A stretch of DNA of 64,000 bases from Rhabditoides inermis (lineage: Eukaryota > Nematoda > Chromadorea > Rhabditida > Rhabditidae). Shown here piece by piece: positions 1 to 18,975 of the stretch. The number at the start of each line of letters is the position of its first letter. Positions within the stretch are counted from its first letter, which is position 1. The notes below the pieces were generated by a model that saw nothing but the letters and a program-made list of their open reading frames with translations, searched no databases and was not told where the DNA came from. Where the stretch lies: positions 376,001 through 440,000 of the forward strand of contig CAWZYM010000016.1 in assembly GCA_963966185.1 (NCBI GenBank). Direction: 5' to 3'. The position numbers and the translations under genes were made by a program.

Positions 1-585
1 GGTCTCGAGCTGCAGTTGCCCACTGCTTGTGGTCGTTCCTGTGCCCATAGAACAGTTTTGTATTATTGCGGACAGAATCTGCCCAGCAGGTTGGCGGCCG
101 TCCGGGTTCTCGAGTGACGTTGCGCGGCCTCCAATCGGTAGTCGCCCGTGTCCATCGCCCGTCCGTCCTCCTTTGTATGTGTCCGGCCCATCTATGTTTG
201 CTGCGCGCCATGTAGGAGATTGGGTTGGTCAACGCGGATCTTGCCCGCATGTCCTCGCTGCTCAGTCCCTCGTCTCGCTGCCGATAGAGTGAGTATTCCA
301 GCATCTGTCGCTCCATTGCGCGGTGTGCGGTCTGGATGCGACTGAGCGTGGTGGTAGTGTAGGCCCACGTCTCCGAGCCGTAACACTAGATTCTAGATAA
401 GGGACCGAAATCATTCTATAGACACGTGCGCAATAGACTGAACCCGGTAGATGGGATAGGTGTGGTGGTGGATTCGAATGGTCACTTTCTCCATGAACCG
501 GTTAGATAAAACAGACACCATACAAATGTGTTTTTAACGTTTCGTTCATAGGTTGCACCTTTCACACGTCGATCGGAATGAATCA
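1..585. other. no gene seen
   Basis: Left edge of the window. Short open frames exist on both strands but none has splice sites, codon bias or a protein family resemblance that I can support. Confidence 0.5.
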
Positions 586-591
586 TTTATT
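586..591 (-). promoter_or_regulatory. polyadenylation signal AATAAA
   Basis: AATAAA on the minus strand, 52 nt past the stop codon of the 643-939 gene. Confidence 0.55.
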
Positions 592-642
592 AGAACATGC
601 ATTATTGAGTTTTTTAGTTCGGGTTTGGTTCGGTGGTCTGAA

Positions 643-939
643 TTAACGATCATAGACGCCGTCGCTCATTCCGTCGGAGACTTGTTCCTTTTCAATGAAT
701 TTGAGTGTGTAGGGATTGCCAAAGTAGATCTTCATTATTGAGACTGCACGCTCAAGTGGAATTCTGCCGTTTTTGATGTCCTGTTCGAGTGAGAATATGA
801 TCGTTCTGCATCGGCCGTCACGGTGTCTCGGAGAAACACAGTTGACCATTTGTCTAGATAGGGTGAAGTCTCTATCACGGCCGTCGGCGGAGAAGACCAG
901 ACCGATTGCGACAATCAGAATAAACAGGAACACTTTCAT
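643..939 (-). CDS. small secreted protein, single exon
   Basis: A 98-residue protein starting at the ATG at 939-937 and ending in TAA at 643-645. The first 19 or so residues (MKVFLFILIVAIGLVFSADG) are a classic signal peptide, so the product is probably secreted. The mature part is basic, has two cysteines (in VNC and GRC, possibly one disulfide) and no family I recognise. No intron is needed. A TATA box lies about 35 bp upstream of the ATG and an AATAAA lies about 52 nt beyond the stop, so the whole transcription unit is very compact. Secretion is inferred from the N-terminus. The function is unknown. Confidence 0.72.
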   Translation of the reverse strand: MKVFLFILIVAIGLVFSADGRDRDFTLSRQMVNCVSPRHRDGRCRTIIFSLEQDIKNGRIPLERAVSIMKIYFGNPYTLKFIEKEQVSDGMSDGVYDR

Positions 940-972
940 GTTCAAGTGGCTTGGATGAGCCGTATTCCGCCT

Positions 973-981
973 CTTTATATA
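973..981 (-). promoter_or_regulatory. TATA box of the small secreted gene
   Basis: TATATAAAG on the minus strand, about 35 bp upstream of the ATG at 939. With normal TATA-to-start spacing the 5' UTR would be only a few bases long. Confidence 0.55.
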
Positions 982-982
982 C

Positions 983-1382
983 TGATCTGTTCGATAGAAA
1001 TCGAATATCGTCCGTCACAACGTCGATCGTTTAATAAAAACATAAAATATGAAAACATACAGACAAAACATATGTTTTCGTGACTGTTGATCGTGCAACT
1101 TCGAATAGAGGCGGCGAATCAAAAATGATTCACGAGGAAAGCCTACTCCTAATTAGACTGTACCCTGCCAAACTCCAAACTCCAAAAAAGACTTGTGTTT
1201 CAAAATTACAGGAGTCTATTCGGTCTCACGCCTCTACAAGATGGCAGACTGGCGAGCCAACACAGATTGCGCTCAGCGTAGTCCAATCACATGCACGATG
1301 CCCGTAAAGCTTTGATTCAATCTGAATGCGTTTGAACTACCGCATTTGAAATGACGCATAAACCAGGAAAATTGTCAAAATG
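983..1382. other. intergenic, nothing recognised
   Basis: Between the promoter of the small secreted gene and the probable 3' end of the Kelch gene. The open frames here are short and lack coding character. Confidence 0.4.
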
Positions 1383-4300
1383 CTAGTCGGCGTGCAAATC
1401 AATGACCTCGCAGTACTGAGGTTCGCCTACTGAACTGATCTCTGCCGGCACCAACCATGCTTACACCAGGCGGCGACTATCGCTCATCTCTTTTTCACCC
1501 GATATGATATACTGCTTGAAAAACTGCACTACAGATGTCAATGTGCCAATGAATCGATGACCGCTCAAAATAGATGCACGCCAAAAAAAAAGAACACATA
1601 TTCCAGTGACACCAACAAAAAAGATCCGTAAACCATTCAGAACAAGAACAGTTTACTCAAATGCACACATCATACAACGTGTCACACTACAGTCCTGCAT
1701 TGAGTGATCTTGTTTATGACGACGAACCAGAATACAATAACAAAAGACAATATTGCTAACAATCGTCGAGCCGCACCGTTTCGACAATGGCAATCGACGA
1801 GTACGCCTCGTTTCCGCCCAGTGCGTACACAACCTGGAATCGCATTCCGAAGAAACAAATTGCTTATTCAGAAAAAAACGGTTTGTTTCTGAAACCACTG
1901 AAAACAACAACTATGTTATAATGAGGGCAGCGACAACTCATTGGAGAGTTCACGCGAAAGAGCTATCTCTCTTTGGTCTCGCAGTGATTCCCTTGTTGTG
2001 ATCTACACATTCCGTGCTCTATTCCTATTCGCATAACGTCACCTACCCCATCCAGATAGGCCAATGCGCAGTTGGCACGCGCCGTCTTCAGAAAGGGAAG
2101 CGTCTCCCAAACACCGTCTCGCAGAATCTGCAAAACACGATGAGTTATCGAAAGGAATGAGGATTCGTGCGTACGGCGGCATGGTCGTAGGATCCGCTCG
2201 TTCCGGGCACGTATCCACCCGCCACCACCAGACCGTCGTCTGTTGAACACAGCGCCGTCTGGCAGCGACCCTTCAATCGTTCTGTACCATAAGGGAAGTT
2301 CTAAGCTGCATTCTGTGCAAAACTTTACCCACCCCCACCCTTTCCGTCTATTTATCTTCAGCGCCCCGTACTCTCTTGGGCAAAGTTTCATGCGTGGGTA
2401 AAGTATGGTCAAAGTTTGGGCTCAGTTTCAAAACGTGGCCCCCAGTCCAGCAGCGAGAAACTTGAGGCAAAAATGGAAACTTTACCCTTTTTTGACCCAT
2501 AACTTGGGGTGGGGGTCAAAATTCATATTAGAACCTCCCTAATCACAAAGCCCCATACCTTGTCCATAGTCGGCAGCGCTTCCCATGTTCTTGACGCGAG
2601 ATCCAATCGCTGCACCTGAAAGGCGTTCCATTATGTACCATAACATATACCAATCGAAGGCTTCACCTTTCCGGTGATGAGCTTGTCATCTGCTCCTCTT
2701 TCCGCTCCCCCCGTAGCAACCAGACATCCGTTCGTTTCACACAGACAGAACAGGAAGCCCATTCCAGGAGGTTGAGGACAGAAGTAGACGATCTTGTAGC
2801 CTAGGTTTACATGCATTGCATTATCGAAAACTCACGACCCGAGTATCAAGATCAAGAGTATCTCACCAGTGGAATGACGCTCTAGTACTTGAATGTCGTG
2901 GTATGTGGCGATGAAGAGTCGATTGTCAGCAGATGCGGCTGTCATTACCCGCACCTTTTCGGGTCGTGGCTTTTCATCATCGTCATCGCTGAACAAGACA
3001 ACGTTGAACAAGAATCAAAGCTTTATACGCTCTCGGCGATCACCAATCAACTACGATGGATTGTAATGTACATTATTCACGGCCTAGAAACCATGACTGA
3101 TTACCGAACGATGTAATGCGAGGCCGCTGCGCAGCAAACCAATCAACAGATCGATCACAATCACTTGCCTGACGATCATCATCTCCATCGCCGTCCACGT
3201 GTTGCTTGCATCATCGTACTCCTCCACGATGAGCGACTGCCTGAAGTTATGTTAGAGAGATTCAGAACTCGAAACACAACTCACTGAGTGTCTGTGGATC
3301 CTATGCATATGAGCGTGTCATCAACGACGCAGAGAGAAGTTATGTAGCGAAAGCCCGGAGACGCGACTCTCTTCCATCCTGCACAGTTCGTTACAAAAAA
3401 AGCATGTTCAGACATATTCCGAAGCGATACGGACGTGTTCTGAAGCGATTCGAAATGCATGACTGATTTGTTACGAAAGGATGGGACGGATTTCAAAGAG
3501 ACTGACCGCACCTTTACCTTCCCGGTTCACTACGATATCGTTTCCGGATCCGGCGCAGAAAATGGCGCCGCGATGCACGACAGCCGTACAGCGAGACCTG
3601 TGCACAAGAAGACGTGCACTCAAGTTGCGCTCAAATCAATCCCAAAAGCCTTCGAGACACTTTTCTTTCAAGTCGCCAAACATGACATCTCGGAATGCTT
3701 TTATAACCTTTCAAATCTGATTTGCTCAAGAAGAGGCTAGCCGCACGTGCAATTGAATCGAACTCGTTCTCAGTTCTCACCAGTTACAAGTGTGATCGAG
3801 CCTCGATGCGGGTGTCCATTCCGGAAATTTTGCTTGCCGGTTAGTCGCTGGTCTGTCTTCTGACAGATTCTGAATTAGTCACAAGATAAAAAAATTATAT
3901 CTCTGTATGTGACGCACATATTCATATCTTTGTTATAAACTTTCTCGTACACCTACATAATGCACAACATACAGTGGGCAAATCCAGTAGAGAGCGCAAG
4001 AGAAAAAGAGTGCGAGGCGGCTTGAAATCGATAGACATTGAGATCACGCGATTAAATTCAAATTCGAAACTTCGCGCGCGCGCAATTTTCCAATGCGGGA
4101 TGGACGCGCGGAGTGGTAGAACTAAATAGTCTGTTGACTGTACTTGATTATCACCGAAAAACATACCACTATAGCTTTTTCGAACATTTTCATGCACTCG
4201 TCATTGTCTAAGATCAGCGAGTCTCGTCCGACGGTGTCCAGTAAGAATGAAGAGGACAGACACTCGAGTCGCACCAGAGAAAGCAGCCTTGAATGATCAT

Positions 4301-5926
4301 ATGAGACATATCATTGGTTTCGTATGGCATGCTTAGTCTTAGTTTCTTGGTTCTTACCGCGACATCGCTCCTCTCCTCGTTTCATCCGCGCGAACCCACG
4401 CTGACACACCCTCCCAGATAGTCGACTCGGAACAAGATAGGCGAGGATCTGAATAACAAGATGAAAGGTTTCAATACAACAATTTAGGGTACTGATTTCC
4501 CTAATGATACCATCAACGTAAACTCCTGAAGGAGACAGAACAGGAGATCATATTTACCAGAGAACAACTGCGCAACCTCATCTTCATCAAGATCCAGAAA
4601 ATCGCGTGAGCCGATTACGTTTCTGAAACATTTCGCTGTACGAAAAGCAACACTTTCTAATGACTCACTCTACATTTCTGCATGCTATTCGCAATGCCTT
4701 TTTCGCCAATCTCGGACACTGGTGTGCGTTAGAGAGCTGCCATATCTCGAGGCAATTGGATACGGACACGGTAGGGAAAAGATGTCTGCAAGAAGAGAAG
4801 ATTGATATGAATAGGTCTTAAGCACACACTTTTCACAGAGATCCTTGAGTGTATCCAACTGCAAGTACCCGGCCTCGGGCAGAATGCGAATCGCATCGCC
4901 GTCCACTGAAAACAAGGTGAAAGGTGACAAGTATAAGTATGTATAGACTACGATTGTAACTTACCCATGTCGATTTTCATGGTGCACATGTATTCCAGGA
5001 GTTTGCCCAAAACGTATGCGTCTATTTTCTAGAAACGACACTTGTACGGATATAGGTGTTGTCATTGGTGAAAGAGAGCTAACCATGTTGACTACTCCGG
5101 CGGTCGCCTCGAGGAACGACGAGTTGAACATACTGGAGAAGTGGGGCGACGCCGCAGTCAAAACGGACATGCTTGCGTGGAACTGAAAATTACAGATATC
5201 AGAATAACGGATATCAAAAGAAATATCAAGTATACATGATCTTTCAAAACTTTCAAGTGAAGATCCGACCGCCAGACACCAATCTCAATCCGAAATCAAA
5301 AGCGGACTTCTCGTATCTCGCTTGAAATTCAATCAAACTCTACACAATTTTCCATGGTTCTATCAAATAGAGATACTGATACAATGAAAAAAATGAGAAT
5401 CACTTTTTATGAAAAGCTACACCCGGTAAAAAAAAACATGTTTCCGCATTCTAGTGCGGGGATATTCAATACAAACGAGAGGGCGCTAGCGCTTTCTCTA
5501 ATAGGAAATGTGTAGATATCGTGGTGAATTGAATTGATTTACTGCCGATATCAAGAATACAACAACGGAAATGAAACACAAAAGGGTTCAGTTTGCGTGA
5601 AGTATCTGTCGGTGGTTCCTTCTTGTCGGGATCCGACGTGAAGAGTTGGTGTGCTTGGTCTCACGCTTAGGTCAATCGTGGTGAGTCATTCATGTAATCA
5701 TGGTGTCAAATCAGTCCAACCACTGGATTACGAAGTTGCGCGAATACGTCATTTCACCTTCACTCTCACTCCCCCCTCAATACCTCTCCCTCAAAATCTC
5801 TCCCTCTCCCCTCTCTCTCTCACTTTGATATAAGGATAAGAGGTGCAAGTGCATACTCACCTCTTTCGGTTCCGCCATTCCATCGCTGCCCAGTGCTATC
5901 AGTATCACATCCTCGTCTTCACTCAT
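1383..5926 (-). CDS. BTB-BACK-Kelch protein (Kelch-like family)
   Basis: Multi-exon gene. Exon 1 (5861-5926) reads MSEDEDVILIALGSDGMAEP. A BTB core follows at 5084-5182 (FHASMSVLTAASPHFSSMF) and 4965-5028. The BACK domain runs over 4830-4905, 4669-4785, 4558-4622, 4358-4448 and 4167-4287, with the typical CLEIWQLSNAHQCPRLAKKA and DFLDLDEDEV blocks. Kelch blades follow at 3781-3869, 3518-3597, 3285-3378, 3169-3240 (EEYDDASNTW), 2867-2988, 2667-2800, 2559-2615 (VQRLDLASRTWEALPTMDK), 2175-2270, 2047-2127 and 1761-1833 (VVYALGGNEAYSSIAIVE). The last exon, ending with TAG at 1383-1385, is tentative. The exon for the first half of BTB (5200-5850) was not found. Kelch-like proteins usually recruit substrates to Cullin-3 ubiquitin ligases, so that role is inferred. 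The intron after 3169 uses a GC donor. Confidence 0.8.
3405..3513. repeat. copy of GGTCAGTCTCTTCG-ended intron element
   Basis: Intron segment between two Kelch exons. It ends (plus strand) in GAGACTGACCGCACC and is full of CCGAAGCGAT-like words, as in the better copy at 50412-50591. Only one terminal arm is clear. Confidence 0.4.
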
Positions 5927-6371
5927 CTATGTAGATACATTACATTCTCGCAATTGACAATTCACAACAAAACATGTCGGGTAACATTTAAAACAAAAGA
6001 GTCAGACGATTACATCATAATCGAACTGCAAGGGATACAGGTCAACGTACTATCGCTCTAACTTGTACTATAACTTCCATAACTTTTATCGGCTCTGTCA
6101 CGCTATAACTAGACAAAACGGCTAGAATTTGGTCAATAGACCAGGTTGTGTGTGTGCGTATGTGTGTTGATATCACAACGGCATTATCTCTCCACTTCAC
6201 TCACGCCCTTTTCCAATTCGCTCTCTATCTCTCTCTCTTTTTTCTCTCTCAAGCTTGCGCAACTTTTCACAAGTTTACACACAAATATCATGCGATTTAC
6301 AAATATCATGCGACGCTGATTAAATTCATGTTTCAACATGTCAAGACAAAGTAATCAAATTATAAAATACA
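5927..6371. other. intergenic between Kelch and myosin genes
   Basis: Holds the promoter side of the Kelch gene and the 3' flank of the myosin gene. I see no exon here. Confidence 0.4.
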
Positions 6372-6377
6372 TTTATT
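6372..6377 (-). promoter_or_regulatory. candidate poly(A) signal of the myosin gene
   Basis: AATAAA on the minus strand, about 260 nt beyond the myosin stop codon at 6634. Confidence 0.4.
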
Positions 6378-6555
6378 CATAAACGTCAACTGAATTCGTT
6401 CGAGCGCAGAAAGGAACGACATAACCGGCTGGGATGAATTTAAAACACATTGGGCGTTAGGACTCTATCATTAAATGATAATCACAGCGTAATCATAGAA
6501 CATCTGGAAGAGAGAGAGAGAGAGAGTGCGATAGTAAGACACGTATAGGCGCGAA

Positions 6556-6571
6556 GTGAGTTTCGTTGGTC

Positions 6572-6626
<55 letters not shown>
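6556..6626. repeat. (GA)n array just past the myosin stop codon
   Basis: Uninterrupted GA array in the 3' UTR, ending only a few bases before the stop codon region. Confidence 0.8.
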
Positions 6627-6629
<3 letters not shown>

Positions 6630-6633
6630 GTGC

Positions 6634-13591
<6,958 letters not shown>

Positions 13592-14963
13592 CTGAAATTC
13601 ACCACGTCAAATTCAACGACACTTCTATTGTGACAAAGTGTCCTCGTCGGCTTTTGACTAATTTAGTACATTTGAGATTTGAATTGATAATGTTGTCACT
13701 TTCGGCTGCCAGTGGAAACGCCTGAACGGAAACGGTGACCACGTAATTTTAAGTTGTCGACTGGCATAGCATTTAGATTGAATAGACTTTTGTTCATGAG
13801 TCGCTTATTGCTATCATTGTAACTGAACGAGTGACCGACCATATTGGCAGCTTGCCGCTCGCTCTGTCGCGGCAATCACAGGCGTCTGGCTGCAATTTGA
13901 GAGACCAGTCAATGAGGGCAGACAAATTGATCCGATATATATGACTCACGCAATATGCTCCAATAACACAGTGAGACACGAACCTGACATTTACACGAGA
14001 CATTTGCGAAACAACAAAGGACGAGTACACACTTTTAACGTTGACGCGTGAAGTGAACACGGAAAATGTTCCAAAACGTTTGCCGTAAAGCTGAGACGCG
14101 AGAATACAAAAAGACGAATTATATGCCAGGTGCCCAGAAAGACTGTTAGTCAGCGCAGCAAACACACACACACACGAGAGATCGGATCGATAGACCTTTC
14201 CGATAAATACCACCTGATAAGGGTGATTCCGAAATCGATGACGTCATGATTACATATAATTACGAAGAAACGGTTGCAGAAGAATGAGGAAAAGAGGGTA
14301 TTAGCAATGGCGAGAGAGAGAAAAAAGCGCGAGGCGGAAACGCATATGAGCAATGTTTGTGGTGGCTGTGCACACACATAGTAGGACAGCTGATCGAGAG
14401 AGATGGGGAGGGCGCAGAGAAGACAGGGCAGATAGGAGAGAGTGCACGGGATGGAGAGAGTGCAGAGAGGAGAGATGGTGAATCACTGACGACAGACTGA
14501 ATTAACTCGGATGACTCAGAAGGAATGGCCGGCTAAATCACAAAATGTCGAGACTGACTAATTACACTGTTGTGAAACGTATCGATTCTCGGAGGCAAAA
14601 CGTATAGCGCGTATGCGTTGAAGAAAACAAATGACCGGTCGCTATAGCGATACTTCGAGTGGATATAGTGGCGTTCAAAGTTATGAGGTGAGAGAGGGAG
14701 AGAGTGTGTGAATGGGAGAGAGTGCGAGAGAAGCAGGGGTGCGGGTGGTCAGTGGTAGTGAGAAGTGAGGCGAGTGGATTCAATCGATCGAGTCCTCCAA
14801 TCCACAATATCTGCGGTGGGGATTGTAAAGAGGTCGGCTACGGGAGATTACCGCCGAGGATTGTGGGGATCGATGAAAGGGCAACAAAAACTGGAGGAAC
14901 CCCTAAGGGCAGATGAGACAGGGCGCGGAGGGAGACAAACAATGAAATGTGAAACAGCGGCGG

Positions 14964-14995
<32 letters not shown>

Positions 14996-15602
14996 CGAGA
15001 GAGAGAGAGAGAGAGGGGAGAGGGGAGAGGGGAAGGTCAGACAAGGTGCAAATGTGCGCGACACAAAAGATGCGACTGGGCGATTATAGGCGAGGTTTCA
15101 GGTGACCTCGAATTTGCATACCGAGAGTGTACAGTCAATCGTAAAACGTACACTGAAACGTACCGAGAGTTTGTTTTCGAGGGAGAGTGGGGGTGGTGAT
15201 TACTGGTCGCCGGAACACACACAGCGCCTAAACCGGTAATTGCGATTGTAAATTGTATAGGGTTGTACGTTTCTTTTCAGCACACATAAAGGTGGATGAA
15301 ACACCCATAAATCTCATCGAATCAGCTGATTCCACGGAAGGCATGCAAGATCAAATCCACTCTGGTCTCTCCTCGAATCACACACTCTCTCGCGGTGAAA
15401 GTTGCGTGATGTGTCTGCGCACTCTTCTAAACACACGCACTCTATCCGCATCATCTAATCAGTGAAAGTTGTGAATGGGAGAGGGGAAAGACGCTGAACT
15501 GGGATATTCCAATTCAACGAATGTCCGACAGTGTTCACTACGATTTATGGCCAATCAATTTGCATTTACCTTTTACCTACACTTGCTTGCAGGCTCGCTC
15601 GA

Positions 15603-15633
<31 letters not shown>

Positions 15634-17179
15634 TCAAACAACGTAAGTCGAGTAATTAATAATGATCGCGTCAAGAAAAAGGATGAAAAAAATGAGAGAA
15701 AGACCAGGCGCATCTTTCTTTTTTGCGATTTTTTCTCGGTTCAGAGGCGCGAGAACGCTGCGATCACTTTCGACGGAAAGTGATGAGCTCTCAAATCTCA
15801 GCACCTTCTTACGAACTCTTTCCCGAGCCAAGAACCAGCAAACGTCCAGAAGCTTTCGCTTGCAGTTCATTCAAAATCTTCGTTGCAACAGATCGGCTCA
15901 TCCGTTTTTGTTCCGGCGGAGGATAAGTGGTTGTGTCAGTCTGAAAAGCCGCGCGATTCCATGTTGATCACCGATCGTTTCGCGAGTTCGCGAACCACTA
16001 GTCAATCCGACAACTCTCACTGTTGAAAGCGTCTATGAGCGCAGTATGTTCTTCCTAACCTAAAACCTATGCCGCATGTACATTTGAACCTATGCACCTA
16101 TACTTTACCTTGTATCTTTCCACCTATACCTAGTCTTGTTCTTGTTTCATATAATCTCGTATCTATAGAGTGCATATTTCTTCTGCTATACTCTTCGTTC
16201 CAAGTAGACACGTGAGACGTGAGGGTGTGATTTCATAGCTCTCTTCGCGTTCACTGATCCCTTGTAATGGGATCACACACACTCGTGCTTTTACTATCCT
16301 CTATGGGTTATTTGACGCGTCTCACTGCCTCCGGAGGCGAAATAGTCAACACACATCTGGTTGTTATTTCCGATAGCCTCCGGCTATCACCCGAGATCCT
16401 ATCGATTGTGTGTTACCCATGATAGACGACCAACGATCACTCGATTATGTTTTTTTCGTTTATCAATTATGAGTAATTATTCGCAGTAATAGTGCGTACA
16501 GGTCTCTCGTGGATCTGTCACGGATACCTGGGTGCGAGTTGTATGAGTATATTGTGAAAGCAAATATACACTTGGCGTCTCGTGTTTCCACCAATTGCAC
16601 TTCTCAATCATACAATCGATGAATCCTCGCATTCACAGAATCAACTCTGGTTTTTTGAGGAGGCGGAAAGCTTGGCGCCTCTTATTCTCTTGATATTTCA
16701 GATTTTCAGATCAAACAGCTTCTCAGTTCTTCATTATTTCATGTGTTTATTGACAGTGTGTTCATTTTTGTTCAATAAAGTCTTCATTTTATAGCGAACG
16801 ATTTTCCCATCGACGTGCAGCGTCGAGGTCGATCGGTAGAAGAGAAGGAGGAGGAGAAGGAGAAGGAGCAGACGGAGAAGAAAGAGGAGGAGCAGACAGA
16901 CGGTACGCCATTTCTCTTCCGCTCGATTTGTCATTTGTCTGTACGATTTTCCTAATTTGATCTGATTAGATTAGCTGCATTTGCAAACTTCGTAATGGAT
17001 CTCACGCGTTCTTTTGACGTTATCAATCGATCAATTAAGTAATAGGGTTTGTCGATATCGATTCATTGATTGATTAATGGTTGTTTGTTTGTGTATGGGG
17101 GATCTATAGTGCGATCGGTCAGTGTTTTTGCTGTGTCAGATTGGCTCGTACAGCTGATGTGTTCCAGGTATCTCTCATC

Positions 17180-17229
<50 letters not shown>

Positions 17230-17645
17230 CTCCCCCTCCTCTCCATCTCCGATGCACCTCGCAACAGATCTCTCTCACTCTGCGCTACTGCCAACTCGAT
17301 GCTGTAACATTGGCTCACTCTCCGCCGCCTTTTTCTCTGCTTCTCTTGTATCGCCACAATCTCTCGTCTCTCTCTCATTTCTGCCCTCTCTCGCTCGCAA
17401 GGTGCCGATAGAATTGCTTGAGGCCAGCGGTTGGTTGATTATGATTCGATATTTCGCACTTTTAAGTATACTTTTTCACTATTGTTACCTACCTACCGGG
17501 TTTTTTTTCTTTCTTAGTTTTGGTAACTCGTAGCTGCGTCCGTGTTGTCTAGCCGTATGTTATTGCAAACAGATGTTAGAGAGATCATAACAACATCATA
17601 ACTACTTGCGCAGAGCTGCGTTACTGCAGCATACCCGCGTTCGTC

Positions 17646-17689
<44 letters not shown>

Positions 17690-17913
17690 GACGTCTGCGC
17701 ATATTTTCTTCACCACGCGGCTTCTCTCGATTTCAAAAGGTCGAGAGCGACACAGCTTTTCTCTCTCACCACCTGAAAACAATAGGTGAGTGTCCAGGAG
17801 AGCTCGCTACTGCGTGGGTGGTCCGAAACTCATACCACCGCATAACTCCCGTGTGTGATTTATCTGATCAATATCGCTTTTCCGCTCCACAATCTGTTGA
17901 TTTTTCGCGAGAA

Positions 17914-17944
<31 letters not shown>

Positions 17945-18306
17945 AGATCTCTACGCTTTTTGTGAAATCTGCGCACTTTTAGCGCTGTGTGTGCTGCTTT
18001 CGCGAAATTTATCATTCATGAATGAACACCTATCAGACATGTTTCGACCGGGCTGATTCACTCTATAATTCATGCTCTCACTGTCATCACAATTTGCTCG
18101 CACTTGGTAGCCTCAACCTCTGGTATCGTTCAAATCTAATTTCGTGTTGACTCAATGCCCATCTGAACGTATCCGTGTAGTCCCTCTGCTCTCATTGATA
18201 AAGTGATATTCTCAGTGATTGTGAGATCCCCGCACATCCCTGCCATCCATCATTCGAAAATAGTGTCTGATGGACTGAGGGAGAGGGAGAGAGAGAGGGA
18301 GAGAGG

Positions 18307-18342
<36 letters not shown>

Positions 18343-18975
18343 TCTGCCATTCACTAAGCAGCTCTCTGATCAGCTAATCAGTTCATTTCATATACATCTT
18401 TCACTGTTTGTAACTCTACCTACTTGATGGATTTTCGTTTCCACTCGATCCAATGTACTTTTCGGCATGTCAACGTTCATACGTATGTGATCTTTCTCAT
18501 AGTCTCACAGAGATCTGGATTTTCGAGGAGATTGGAAGTTTGAAAGTCACGGGTCGAAAGGTGTGTGCAAACTATTTCACTACTGCCTGTTGGCAAAGTT
18601 GCGGACATTCTCTCTCACTTGAAATGTCGAGGGTTCGGTTTCAGGAAGAGAGAGAGAGGGAGAGAGGGAGAGAGAGAAGGAGAGAGTTTGATTTTGCAGG
18701 GTGTTGTTACAACATCCTGCGCGTTTTGGCGTGTGAGAGAGTGCGGGGAGGCTAGTGGTTTCATCCGCTGTCCGATATCTGAACTCTCCCCTTCCCTCTC
18801 CCTTCATTTCACATCCCTCGCGTTCGTTCGCGTAATTTGCATTACGAGCGCTTTTATCGATTGACCCTCACTTCACCAGATTCATTGCGATTCCACCAAC
18901 TAATTGACACTTTGCAGGTCCTTGCGGTGACTCGATTGATCGATAGTATCGATTGATCGAGGTGGGTGGTCTGGC
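13592..18975. other. long non-coding interval between divergent genes
   Basis: Separates the first recognised myosin exon (minus) from the start of the large plus-strand gene. It must hold the myosin start exon and the promoters of both genes, but I could not place them. Contents seen: a partial repeat of the myosin exon border near 13700-13745, and CT/GA arrays near 14963-15035, 15603-15630, 17185-17226, 17644-17688, 17917-17944, 18280-18342 and 18645-18690. No convincing exon was found. Confidence 0.45.
14963..15035. repeat. (GA)n array
   Basis: GA dinucleotide repeat with GGGGAGAGG interruptions in the non-coding interval. Confidence 0.8.

Noticed and set aside
1653..2412. Long minus-strand open frames in other phases
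   Set aside because: They overlap Kelch exons in the wrong frame and cross introns.
5190..5850. BTB first-half exon reading FDFGLRLVSGGRIF near 5260-5320
   Set aside because: The protein pattern is attractive, but no donor keeps it in frame with the next exon.
13794..14377. First coding exon of the myosin gene near 13948-13990 (MSGSCLTVLLEHIA before GTGAGT)
   Set aside because: Its splice phase does not fit the next exon, which needs phase 0.
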